A DNA stretch of 43,436 bases from an uncultured Lachnospiraceae bacterium (GTDB taxonomy: Bacteria; Bacillota; Clostridia; Lachnospirales; Lachnospiraceae), in contig URRQ01000017.1 of assembly GCA_900550235.1 (NCBI GenBank), positions 1 through 43,436 of the forward strand. The letters run 5' to 3'. The translations under genes and the position numbers were made by a program. Under the pieces are notes generated by a model, which did no database searches, had not been told where the DNA came from, and saw only the letters and a program-made list of their open reading frames with translations. Shown here piece by piece: positions 25,646 to 32,923 of the stretch (its first letter is position 1; each line of letters starts with the position of its first letter).

Positions 25646-26545
25646 ATGAGATTTGAACCTGCGTTACAAGCTGGTGACAAATTGACATTTGGACAACTCC
25701 GGGGAATTTTTCAATGTCCAAATGCCGGAGGGGTTCTTTATACGAAGAAATATAATACACTTGTAATCGTGTCCAATCATACAAAAGGGATTGCAGATGA
25801 TAAGTGGGTAGGAAATATTTTGCATTATACCGGAATGGGAATGAACGGAGATCAGATTTTAGATGGAAATCATAATAAAATACTGAGCGAATCTAATACA
25901 AACGGCGTGACGGTGCATTTGTTTGAAGTGTATGTACAACATGAGTATATTTATCGGGGAATCGTAAAACTCGTGCAAGAACCGTATCAGGAGTTTCGAA
26001 AAGATCAGGAAGGGAATATACGGCGAGTATGGGTATTTCCGGTAAGAGTAACGGGAAATGCAAAAGAAGAAGATGAAGCAGAAGAGTATCGGTTGTTTGA
26101 TAGAATTTCAAGGATAGAAGATGAAGAGATCCAACAGATTGAAATGACGTATCAGAGAACTCCAGTTAAAAAGGAAAAACCGATTTTTCGAAATGGGACA
26201 GAAGTGTATTTGCCAAAGACGGAAAAAGCGTTGAATGCACTATTTCATGCAAGATTTCAATGTGAGATAGATGCCGGACATTGGATACCGGATAAGGAGA
26301 ATTCTATCTATAAGCTTGCAGAACCACATCATCTTGTACCTCTTCGTTATTCTGGTGAATTCAAATATTCATTGGATGTAGAAGAAAATATTGTATCGTT
26401 GTGTCCGGCGTGTCATCGGCAGTTATATCACGGACAAGGAAAAGAAGACGTATTAAGAAAATTGTATGAAGATCGAAAAGAACTCTTAAAGAGCGCGGGC
26501 ATTGAGATTACATGGGAGCGATTGCTGGCGATGTATACAGATTAG
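25646..26545 (+). CDS. SRA-like/HNH endonuclease, McrA-type (type IV restriction-like)
   Basis: A 299-aa two-domain protein. Residues about 10-150 look like an SRA/YDG modified-base reader: GIADDKWVGNILHYTGMG with GDQ (residues 49-70) and a VHLFEVYVQHEYIYRG strand pair. Residues about 195-270 form an HNH nuclease: EPHHLVPL (His228-His229), Asn248 in ENIVSLC, and CPACH at 253-257. SRA followed by HNH is the arrangement of modification-dependent McrA-like enzymes such as ScoMcrA, here without the extra N-terminal phosphorothioate-binding domain. Inferred role: cutting DNA with modified cytosine. It lies 38 nt after telA with AAAGGAGGAG, with no terminator and no methylase nearby, as expected for a type IV enzyme. 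Confidence 0.8.
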   Translation: MRFEPALQAGDKLTFGQLRGIFQCPNAGGVLYTKKYNTLVIVSNHTKGIADDKWVGNILHYTGMGMNGDQILDGNHNKILSESNTNGVTVHLFEVYVQHEYIYRGIVKLVQEPYQEFRKDQEGNIRRVWVFPVRVTGNAKEEDEAEEYRLFDRISRIEDEEIQQIEMTYQRTPVKKEKPIFRNGTEVYLPKTEKALNALFHARFQCEIDAGHWIPDKENSIYKLAEPHHLVPLRYSGEFKYSLDVEENIVSLCPACHRQLYHGQGKEDVLRKLYEDRKELLKSAGIEITWERLLAMYTD

Positions 26546-26562
26546 AAAAAAAGAGAAGAGGA

Positions 26563-26979
26563 ATGTTGGAGAAAGGAAATAAAAAAGTGAAAGAAACCGT
26601 TTTGTTCATTAATTTTCAAGATAGAGAAAAACTGCGAAAAGTAAAATATGCAATGATCCCGCTGAAAATGCGAATGGTACAGGTGAAAAAAGAGGCGTAT
26701 TCACAGACGATTGGATATTTGGCAGGTTTAAAAGATATGGAAGAGAACCCTGAGAAATACGCAGGGGAAGAATTGGAGCAGGAAATGATGATTTTTGCAG
26801 GTCTTAGCAACCAGAGGTTGGACGAACTGCTAAAAGCGATGAGAAAGGTAGGAGTCCGTGTGGATTATAAAGCGATTCTGACAGAGACAAATTGTACATG
26901 GACTGTTCCGGAGTTGTATAAGGAATTAGTTTCAGAACATGAATCGATGAAGAAACTGCGGATGGAAGAGCAAAGATAG
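26563..26979 (+). CDS. DUF3783-like protein
   Basis: A 138-aa soluble protein with an N-terminal strand TVLFINFQDREKLRKVKYAM and a C-terminal helical half (DELLKAMRKVGVRVDYKAIL) resembling the small DUF3783 family of clostridia; function unknown. The frame is open from 26512, inside the preceding nuclease gene, but AGAAGAGGA places the start at ATG 26563; a GTG at 26587 behind AAAGGA is an alternative. It sits between the nuclease and ridA with short gaps, so it is co-transcribed with them. Confidence 0.65.
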   Translation: MLEKGNKKVKETVLFINFQDREKLRKVKYAMIPLKMRMVQVKKEAYSQTIGYLAGLKDMEENPEKYAGEELEQEMMIFAGLSNQRLDELLKAMRKVGVRVDYKAILTETNCTWTVPELYKELVSEHESMKKLRMEEQR

Positions 26980-27003
26980 AGAAAGAAGTGTAGGATAAAG
27001 AAT

Positions 27004-27381
27004 ATGAAAAGAAAAGGAATCATGACAAAAGATGCAGGATGTACAGGACCATATTCTCATGCAGTAGATGCCGGAGATTATGTATTTTTGTCGGGGCAGA
27101 CTCCGATTGATCCGGCAACCGGAGAAGTCGTGCAGGGAGGAATTACAGAGCAGACAAGACAAAGTTTCTCGAATCTCTTTCATGTGTTGGAAGAGGCGGG
27201 ACTTACACCGGATGATGTGCAGCAAGTGAAAGTTTATTTGACGGATATGGAGAATTTTGATGCAATGAATGCGGTGTATGCGGAAATGTTTACAAAGCCT
27301 TATCCGGCACGTGTGACAATCGGAGTGACCGGACTTTGTGGCGGAGCTTTGATTGAAATAGAAATGCTTGCAAAGCGATAG
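27004..27381 (+). CDS. ridA: RidA family reactive intermediate deaminase
   Basis: A 125-aa member of the YjgF/YER057c/UK114 family that hydrolyses reactive enamine/imine intermediates from PLP enzymes. Visible signatures: GPYSHAVDAGDYVFLSGQTP, then VKVYLTDMENFDAMNAVY and the substrate-binding Arg in YPARVTIGV, ending with the conserved E-hydrophobic segment IEIEMLAKR. All residues expected for deaminase activity appear present. It functions as a trimer in known members. It is 24 nt after the DUF3783-like gene. Confidence 0.93.
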   Translation: MKRKGIMTKDAGCTGPYSHAVDAGDYVFLSGQTPIDPATGEVVQGGITEQTRQSFSNLFHVLEEAGLTPDDVQQVKVYLTDMENFDAMNAVYAEMFTKPYPARVTIGVTGLCGGALIEIEMLAKR

Positions 27382-27412
27382 CAATTTACAAGAGAAGGAA
27401 ACATATAAAAAG

Positions 27413-28627
27413 ATGCAGAAACAAATGAAAATATTAAGTATTACCGCGCAAAAGCCCCATAGTACAGGAAGTGGAGTTTATTTGACGGAATTGGTGAGAA
27501 ACTGGCAGGAGATTGGCTGCGTTCAGGCGGTTGTGGCTGGAATTTATGAGGAAGATTATGCAGATTTCCCGGAAGAGGTCACATTTTATCCGGTAAAATT
27601 TCACACAGAAAAGTTACCGTTTTCCATTACCGGAATGTCAGATGAGATGCCTTACGAAAGTACACGCTATCGGGATATGACACCTGAAATGGTGAAGAAA
27701 TTTCACGATAGATTTCGGTACATTATAGAGAAGGCAGTCAGAGAGCTGGATCCGGACTTGATCGTGTGTCATCACCTTTATCTTTTGACAGCGATGGTGC
27801 GAGAATGGTATCCGAATAAGAGGATCATTGCGTTTAGTCATGGATCAGATTTGCGGCAGATCAGAAAGAATCCGTTGGAACGAGAATATATTCAAAAGCA
27901 GATTGCCAAATTGGATTTGATCATTGCGCTTCAGAATGCACATAAAGAGGAAATCAAAGAGATTTTCGGCGTGGAAGATAATAAAGTGTATGTAGCGGGA
28001 GCCGGATACAATGATAAAAAGTTCTTTCGAAAAGAACGGATCAAAAAGCCATATTATCAAATTGCTTTTGCCGGGAAAGTATCGGAGAAAAAAGGTGTAT
28101 TCAGTTTGCTCCGTGCGGTGAATCAGTTGGCATTTGCTCCAGATGAATTAAAAGTGAAGCTTGCAGGTGGACATGGTGTGAAAGAAGAATACGAAGAAAT
28201 TCAGAAACTTGCGGAAGAAAGTAAGTATGAAGTAGAGTTTCTAGGTATGTTAAAACAAAGAGAATTAGCAGATGTGCTAAGGGAAAGTGATGTATTTGTG
28301 TTGCCTTCATATTTTGAAGGGTTAGGATTGGTACTGATCGAAGCGATGGCGTGTGGGTGCAAAGTAGTATGTTCAGAGATTCCGGGGGTGACGGAATGGT
28401 TTCGAGAGAACGTACCGGGTTGCAGGATTTCCTTTGTAAAGCTTCCGACGATGGTCAATACAGATGAGCCAGTAGTGGAAGAACTTCCGGAATTTGAAGA
28501 AAGACTTGCATCGGCAATCCGGGCAAAGTTAATGCAGAAAGAAGAAGAGTATCCTCAGCTGGAGCAGATATCATGGAAAGGAATCAGCGGAAAAATCTTG
28601 CAGATTGCCGCTGGATTAAAGGTATAG
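27413..28627 (+). CDS. GT4-family glycosyltransferase
   Basis: A GT-B fold glycosyltransferase of about 404 aa. The N-domain starts with KILSITAQKPHSTGSGVYL (acceptor-side glycine loop) and contains FSHGSDLRQI; the C-domain has IAFAGKVSEKKGVFSLLRAV, and the donor-binding ESDVFVLPSYFEGLGLVLIE with the E-x7-E pair. Donor and acceptor are not predictable. The frame extends to a TTG at 27368 in the ridA end, but a GAAGGA site favours ATG at 27413, though the spacing is long; ATG 27428 is possible. It ends 3 nt before a PHP-domain gene, so the two are likely co-expressed. No other polysaccharide genes are nearby. Confidence 0.88.
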   Translation: MQKQMKILSITAQKPHSTGSGVYLTELVRNWQEIGCVQAVVAGIYEEDYADFPEEVTFYPVKFHTEKLPFSITGMSDEMPYESTRYRDMTPEMVKKFHDRFRYIIEKAVRELDPDLIVCHHLYLLTAMVREWYPNKRIIAFSHGSDLRQIRKNPLEREYIQKQIAKLDLIIALQNAHKEEIKEIFGVEDNKVYVAGAGYNDKKFFRKERIKKPYYQIAFAGKVSEKKGVFSLLRAVNQLAFAPDELKVKLAGGHGVKEEYEEIQKLAEESKYEVEFLGMLKQRELADVLRESDVFVLPSYFEGLGLVLIEAMACGCKVVCSEIPGVTEWFRENVPGCRISFVKLPTMVNTDEPVVEELPEFEERLASAIRAKLMQKEEEYPQLEQISWKGISGKILQIAAGLKV

Positions 28628-28630
28628 AAA

Positions 28631-29290
28631 ATGTTTATCGATATGCATATGCACGAATCAAGATATTCAAAAGACAGTTTTTTAATGTTGGAAGAGATGG
28701 TTGAGATTGCAAAAGAACGTGGACTTGGGGCAATCTGTATCACAGACCATGATGATATGGGATTGAAGGAATTTGCCGCAGAGTATTCAAAAAAAGTAGA
28801 TTTTCCAATATTTGTAGGAATCGAATTTTTCTCTCTACAAGGAGACATTGTGGCTTTTGGAATTGATGAATATCCAAAAGAACGAGTTAACGCGCAGGAG
28901 TTTATAGATCTCGTAAAAGCCCAGGGAGGAATCTGTTTTGCAGTCCATCCGTTTAGAAATAACAATCGTGGACTTGAGGAGAATCTGAAGACGGTCACAG
29001 GGCTTGACGGAATCGAAGTGTTGAATGGAAGTACGCTTCCCGAGGCGAATAAAAAGGCGGCGGATTATGCAAAAGAGCTTGGAAAGGTAACGGTTGGATC
29101 TAGTGATTGCCATATTCCGGAAAAAATCGGTTTTTTTGCAACCTATTTTCCAGAGGATGTGAGAACATTGGAGGATATGATGCGCGTATTCAAAAGTGGA
29201 GGTTGTAAACCGGCCTATTATTGGGAAGGGGAGTATAAGATTTGGGATATGGAAACCCCAATTCATAAACCATTTTTAATTAAGCGATAA
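28631..29290 (+). CDS. PHP domain phosphoesterase
   Basis: A 219-aa PHP-family metal-dependent hydrolase: HMH at residues 6-8 in MFIDMHMHESRYSKD, ICITDHDDMG near residue 40, FVGIEFFSLQG, FAVHPFRNNNRG near residue 98, and the closing VGSSDCHIPE. These supply the usual tri-metal ligands. Substrates of this subfamily are sugar or nucleotide phosphates, unknown here. It is the last gene of the long plus-strand run beginning at the P-type ATPase. Confidence 0.88.
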   Translation: MFIDMHMHESRYSKDSFLMLEEMVEIAKERGLGAICITDHDDMGLKEFAAEYSKKVDFPIFVGIEFFSLQGDIVAFGIDEYPKERVNAQEFIDLVKAQGGICFAVHPFRNNNRGLEENLKTVTGLDGIEVLNGSTLPEANKKAADYAKELGKVTVGSSDCHIPEKIGFFATYFPEDVRTLEDMMRVFKSGGCKPAYYWEGEYKIWDMETPIHKPFLIKR

Positions 29291-29311
29291 ATGTTTTGAT
29301 ATATAAAAAGG

Positions 29312-29334
29312 GAGGCTACATTTCATGTAGCCTC
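29312..29334 (-). terminator. 10-bp hairpin, terminator-like on the minus strand
   Basis: GAGGCTACAT/ATGTAGCCTC with a 3-nt loop. On the plus strand it is preceded by AAAAAGG and followed by AAAGGAG, so it lacks a T tract; on the minus strand it is followed by CCTTTTT. It can stop readthrough coming from msrC, or simply cap the 3' end of the PHP transcript. Confidence 0.55.
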
Positions 29335-29349
29335 AAAGGAGAAAAATTT

Positions 29350-29436
29350 ATGAAAAACGTTTATTGGAGTCTCAAGTGTGAGACTGAAAACGGAATTTTT
29401 AGTCGAAGTACAACAACTATAAATAATATTGCTTAA
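29350..29436 (+). CDS. Possible 28-aa peptide (small ORF)
   Basis: ATG at 29350 is preceded by AAAGGAG at optimal distance and opens a 28-codon frame: MKNVYWSLKCETENGIF, then a Ser/Thr/Asn-rich tail ending NNIA. It has one Cys and no obvious signal sequence or membrane helix. An inverted repeat AGTCTCA/TGAGACT lies within codons 7-12. No promoter is convincing, and the hairpin at 29312-29334 directly precedes the ribosome site. I cannot assign it; it might be a leader peptide, a small regulatory peptide or chance. The rest of 29437-29561 is AT-rich with nothing I recognise. Confidence 0.35.
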   Translation: MKNVYWSLKCETENGIFSRSTTTINNIA

Positions 29437-29561
29437 ATACAATCGTTGTCTTCTTTTTCTTTCATTTGATACTGTTAGTATATCGTATGATTATGAGGAA
29501 ACTGTGTCGTAAATAGAAAGGAATTATTAAAATTCTAAAGATTTCCATAAGAAGTAAGAAA

Positions 29562-29587
29562 GAGGGAATGAACTAAAGCATTCCCTC
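29562..29587 (-). terminator. Terminator hairpin at the msrC 3' end
   Basis: GAGGGAATG/CATTCCCTC stem with an 8-nt loop that contains the msrC stop codon (29573-29575); on the minus strand it is followed by the pyrimidine-rich CTTTCTTACTTC. Confidence 0.55.
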
Positions 29588-30055
29588 TATTATTTTGACA
29601 ATTTCTGCTAAACCTTTTTGGTCTTCTTCATCAAATCGTTCCAAGATCGGGCTGTCAATATCCAAAACACCAATGACTTTTTCATTTTGATGGATAGGAA
29701 GGACAATTTCGGAATTCGATGCAGAATCACAGGCGATGTGGCCCGGAAACTCGTGTACGTTTTTGACAAGTTGTACTTCGTCTTTTGCTACGGCGGTTCC
29801 GCAGACACCACTTCCTACTTTAATTTCTACACATGCAGGATTGCCTTGGAATGGACCAAGTATGAGCGTGTCTTCTTCTAATAAATAAAATCCCACCCAG
29901 TTGATATCTTTTAATGCACTATTTAAGAGAGCAGATGCATTTGCAAGATTTGCGGTCAGATGAGAAACGCCGTCGACCAGACCAATGAGCTGTGTTTTTA
30001 ACAGGCGGTACATGAGGGACTTTTCCTCAGGATAGGTAGTTGGTTTGAATGCCAT
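29573..30055 (-). CDS. msrC: Free methionine-(R)-sulfoxide reductase (GAF domain)
   Basis: A 160-aa single-GAF protein of the fRMsr family that reduces free Met-R-sulfoxide with thioredoxin. The three family cysteines are present at 75 (NPACVEI), 85 (GSGVCGTAV) and 109 (HIACDSASNSEIVLP), with the same 10- and 24-residue spacing as E. coli Cys84/94/118. The N-terminal NWVGFYLLEEDTLILGPFQG is also diagnostic. A good minus-strand promoter (TTTTCA at 30117-30112, 17 bp, TATAAT at 30094-30089) and a GGAGG site precede it. It is divergent from padR. Confidence 0.92.
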   Translation of the reverse strand: MAFKPTTYPEEKSLMYRLLKTQLIGLVDGVSHLTANLANASALLNSALKDINWVGFYLLEEDTLILGPFQGNPACVEIKVGSGVCGTAVAKDEVQLVKNVHEFPGHIACDSASNSEIVLPIHQNEKVIGVLDIDSPILERFDEEDQKGLAEIVKIIEGML

Positions 30056-30122
30056 AATATATTCCTCCGTAATGTTAAGATAGCCTATATTATAGCAAAA
30101 GAAAAAACATTTGAAAATAGTG

Positions 30123-30155
30123 TTGACATATATAGGGGAACTATATAATATATAG
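30123..30155 (+). promoter_or_regulatory. padR promoter with palindromic operator
   Basis: Perfect TTGACA at 30123-30128; TAATAT at 30146-30151 is spaced 17 bp (or TATAAT at 30144 with 15 bp). The -10 is embedded in the perfect palindrome CTATATA-A-TATATAG (30141-30155), with further TATACTATATATA just downstream. PadR proteins usually repress their own operon through such AT-rich dyads. Confidence 0.75.
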
Positions 30156-30183
30156 TTATACTATATATAAAGGAGAAATAATT

Positions 30184-30516
30184 ATGGCAGTAGATAAGAC
30201 ATTAATATCAGGAAGTGTGACAATGCTTTTACTAAAATTATTATCAGAAAAAGATATGTATGGATATGAGATGATTGCAACATTACGGGAACGTTCTAAC
30301 AATGTATTTGAACTAAAAGCAGGATCGCTCTATCCGTTACTTCACAATATGGAAGAAAAGGATTTGGTAGTGTCTTTTGAAAAAGAAGTGCTTGGGAAGA
30401 TCAGAAAGTATTACAGCCTGACGAAAGAGGGGAAAAAGGCTCTGAAGCATAAGGAAGAGGAATGGAAGGAATATACACAGGCAGTATCTGATGTGATGGT
30501 AATATTGGGGGTGTAA
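30184..30516 (+). CDS. PadR family transcriptional regulator
   Basis: A 110-aa winged-helix protein of the short PadR-s1 type: LISGSVTMLLLKLLSEKDMY, then GYEMIATLRERS, FELKAGSLYPLLHNMEEKDLV, and KYYSLTKEGKKALKHKEEEW. Such proteins act as repressors of an adjacent membrane-protein gene and themselves. The gene directly downstream (3 nt after its stop) encodes a protein with a HAAS domain, the usual partner domain of PadR-controlled genes. The promoter carries a palindromic operator overlapping the -10. Confidence 0.93.
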   Translation: MAVDKTLISGSVTMLLLKLLSEKDMYGYEMIATLRERSNNVFELKAGSLYPLLHNMEEKDLVVSFEKEVLGKIRKYYSLTKEGKKALKHKEEEWKEYTQAVSDVMVILGV

Positions 30517-30519
30517 TTG

Positions 30520-31893
30520 ATGGAGGAATATTTACAGACAGTTTTGGAACAGATTCGTTGCAAAAAAGCACACGAATTGATTCGACAGGAAATGGAAGTA
30601 CATCTCGAAGAACAGATTTGTGATTATATGGCGGAAGGAATGACGCGAGACGAGGCAACAGAGGCGGCTGTGAATGATATGGGAGATCCGGTGGAGACGG
30701 GAGTAGAATTGGATCGGATCCATCGTCCAAAGATAGAGTGGCAGATAGTAATTCTCGTAGGAATCATTGCGATATTTGGATTACTATTACAATATTCTCT
30801 GTTGAAAAATGTTGCCACAATAGAAGGATTTGGCATGGATGATTTTCGTGTAGTAAATATCCAAAATAGTATGTGCTATACGGTTTTCGGATTTTTGGTT
30901 ATGATCCTTATATATCGCTTAGATTATACATGGGTTGGGCGATATGCTAAATGGCTCATGGGATGCTTAGGAATCGTGATGCTTGTACTTAGTTATGTAT
31001 GTTGGGTTGTAACAGACAATGTATCGAGCTATTTGATGTTGACGCATGGATTTGGGATACCGGCAGGATTTATCCTTTTTCTTATGATTCCTATTTATGC
31101 AGGAATTTTGTATCAATACCGGGGAGGTGGATATAGAGAATTGCTATATAGCTGTCTGTGGATGGGAATTCCGTATTTTTGCGGAAAATCCTGTAATAGT
31201 TTAACCCTTTCGATGGCAGTTATTGTTATGATGGGGGTGCTATTGACGATCGCGGTGTGCAAAGGCTGGTTTTGTGTCAATAAGAAAGGTGTTTGCCTTG
31301 CATTTTGGAGTTTGGTGATTGTAATGCCGATTGTGATGTTTTTTGTAGGGGCAAAGTTTAGTCCGTATTGGTCCTATAAACTAGAGCAATTGTATCACTA
31401 CATTCGAAACGATCCGGAATGGAATTATATGCAAACTTCAGCGGCAGGTATTTTGCTACATAGTCGTCTCCTTGGAAGTTCAGGAGTCGATGCAGTACAT
31501 GTATTGGATTCGCCGCTTAACATGTATATTTTGCCATCGATTGCCGCTGAATTCGGAATTCTTCCGATGCTTTTGGTGATAGGGCTTCTCTGTTGTTTTG
31601 TAGGAAAAATATTTCAGATTGCACATAAGCAGAAGAACCAACTCGGAATGATGATGGGATATGCGTGTGGGGTTGTATTTTTTATACACATGTTAATTAG
31701 TGTTGTATACGGATTAGGACTAATTCCTCTTACATGCGGTGTTCTTCCGTTTTTTGCCATTAACCGGGAAAATACGATTTTATGCTTTATATTAACAGGA
31801 TGGATTCTGAGTATTTATCGTTATAAGAACATCGTAACGGAACACGCAGGAAAAGCTGCAAGATATAAGCTTTTGATAGAAAAAGTAAAATAA
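30520..31893 (+). CDS. HAAS-domain SEDS (FtsW/RodA/SpoVE-like) membrane protein
   Basis: A 457-aa protein. Residues 1-70 form the helical HAAS (permease-prefix) domain: LEQIRCKKAHELIRQEMEVH, then MTRDEATEAAVNDMGDPVETG. About ten membrane helices follow with features of the SEDS peptidoglycan polymerase family: SAAGILLHSRLLGSSG, LPSIAAEFGILPMLLVIGLL and GLGLIPLTCGVLPFFAINRE. SEDS proteins polymerise glycan strands, but this lacks the N-terminus of FtsW/RodA and carries a regulatory-type prefix instead. TTG at 30517 is in frame; ATG 30520 behind GGGGG is preferred. It is controlled with padR, suggesting an inducible cell-wall stress role. Confidence 0.82.
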   Translation: MEEYLQTVLEQIRCKKAHELIRQEMEVHLEEQICDYMAEGMTRDEATEAAVNDMGDPVETGVELDRIHRPKIEWQIVILVGIIAIFGLLLQYSLLKNVATIEGFGMDDFRVVNIQNSMCYTVFGFLVMILIYRLDYTWVGRYAKWLMGCLGIVMLVLSYVCWVVTDNVSSYLMLTHGFGIPAGFILFLMIPIYAGILYQYRGGGYRELLYSCLWMGIPYFCGKSCNSLTLSMAVIVMMGVLLTIAVCKGWFCVNKKGVCLAFWSLVIVMPIVMFFVGAKFSPYWSYKLEQLYHYIRNDPEWNYMQTSAAGILLHSRLLGSSGVDAVHVLDSPLNMYILPSIAAEFGILPMLLVIGLLCCFVGKIFQIAHKQKNQLGMMMGYACGVVFFIHMLISVVYGLGLIPLTCGVLPFFAINRENTILCFILTGWILSIYRYKNIVTEHAGKAARYKLLIEKVK

Positions 31894-31900
31894 TACCTAA

Positions 31901-31930
31901 AAATGACATGATCTTCGGATGATGTCATTT
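31901..31930 (+). terminator. Hairpin with TTCG tetraloop after the SEDS gene
   Basis: AAATGACAT/ATGTCATTT with an inner ATC-TTCG-GAT cap. It is very stable but has no T tract after it, so it may be a 3'-end stabiliser as much as a terminator. Confidence 0.5.
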
Positions 31931-32024
31931 CTGTGTAAAGAACTGTCATGTTGCGCTTGCGAAAAGTAGATGAAACGTGTAACATATGAGATGTGAGAAC
32001 TTTCGATGAAAGAGGAGAAAACAG

Positions 32025-32660
32025 ATGACAAAAAAACAATTGGCTTTGGAAGTCATTGAACGTTTGAAAAAAGAATATCCGGATGCAGATTGTACGCTGG
32101 ATTATGATCAAGCATGGAAGTTGCTTGTCAGCGTACGTCTTGCGGCGCAATGCACGGATGAACGAGTGAATATTATTGTAGAAAAGTTATATGAGAAGTT
32201 TCCGGATGTGGAAGCACTTGCCAATGCGGAAGTGGATGAGATTGAAGCGATTGTCAGACCGTGTGGACTTGGAAAAAGTAAAGCGCGAGATATCAGCGCC
32301 TGCATGAAAATATTGAGAGATAAGTATGACGGACAGATCCCTACTACATTTGACGAGCTTTTAGCACTTCCGGGAGTAGGAAGAAAAAGCGCAAATCTGA
32401 TCATGGGCGATGTGTTTGGAAAACCGGCAATAGTTACAGATACTCACTGTATCCGTTTGACAAATCGAATTGGACTCGTAGATGGAATCAAAGAACCAAA
32501 GAAAGTCGAGATGGCGCTTTGGAAGATCATTCCGCCGGAAGAAGGAAGCGATTTTTGCCACAGACTTGTTTTTCATGGACGAGAAGTTTGTACAGCGAGA
32601 ACAACACCGTATTGTGAAAAATGCTGTTTGGCAGATATTTGTAAAAAAAGAATTTCATAG
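32025..32660 (+). CDS. nth: Endonuclease III (base-excision DNA glycosylase)
   Basis: A 211-aa HhH-GPD glycosylase/AP lyase that removes oxidised pyrimidines. The helix-hairpin-helix LPGVGRKSANLIMG contains the catalytic Lys, TDTHCIRLTNR the catalytic Asp, and the C-terminus has four cysteines for a [4Fe-4S] cluster. The first two cysteines are seven residues apart (C-TARTTPY-C, then x2-C-x5-C), one more than the E. coli C-x6-C spacing; the codons confirm this. Possible promoter TTGCGA-17-TAACAT lies just upstream. GAGGAGAA precedes the ATG. Confidence 0.95.
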   Translation: MTKKQLALEVIERLKKEYPDADCTLDYDQAWKLLVSVRLAAQCTDERVNIIVEKLYEKFPDVEALANAEVDEIEAIVRPCGLGKSKARDISACMKILRDKYDGQIPTTFDELLALPGVGRKSANLIMGDVFGKPAIVTDTHCIRLTNRIGLVDGIKEPKKVEMALWKIIPPEEGSDFCHRLVFHGREVCTARTTPYCEKCCLADICKKRIS

Positions 32661-32683
32661 CTTATAGCAAGTGGGGGAATATA

Positions 32684-32854
32684 ATGTTAACATGCGAATA
32701 TATTGTGGAGCAGATTGACGGCGACTATGCAATGCTCCGAAGAGTAGACGATCCGAAATCGGATTTAAAGATGACTGCAAGAGCGCTTCTTCCACCGGAA
32801 ATCATGGAAGGTACAAGACTTTTATATGAGATGATGCAGTATACGATTTTGTAA
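32684..32854 (+). CDS. Small conserved-looking protein, 56 aa (DUF3006-like flavour)
   Basis: A 57-codon gene behind GGGGG (7 nt before ATG 32684), starting 23 nt after nth. The protein opens MLTCEYIVEQIDGDYAMLRR, reminiscent of the IDGDYAxL strand of small DUF3006-type beta proteins, and continues with a mixed charged stretch ending YEMMQYTIL. Good ribosome site, codon use like its neighbours and tight packing between nth and the parvulin gene make it likely real. Function unknown. Confidence 0.65.
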   Translation: MLTCEYIVEQIDGDYAMLRRVDDPKSDLKMTARALLPPEIMEGTRLLYEMMQYTIL

Positions 32855-32923
32855 AAGAAAGATGCTATCTACAGAAAATCCTGTAGAGGAGTCTTGAAAA
32901 TAATCACAAAAGGAGAACAACAA

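Noticed and set aside
29441..29520. Promoter inside the 29.3-29.6 kb gap
   Set aside because: TTGATA and TATGAT occur but only 14 bp apart; spacing is unsuitable.
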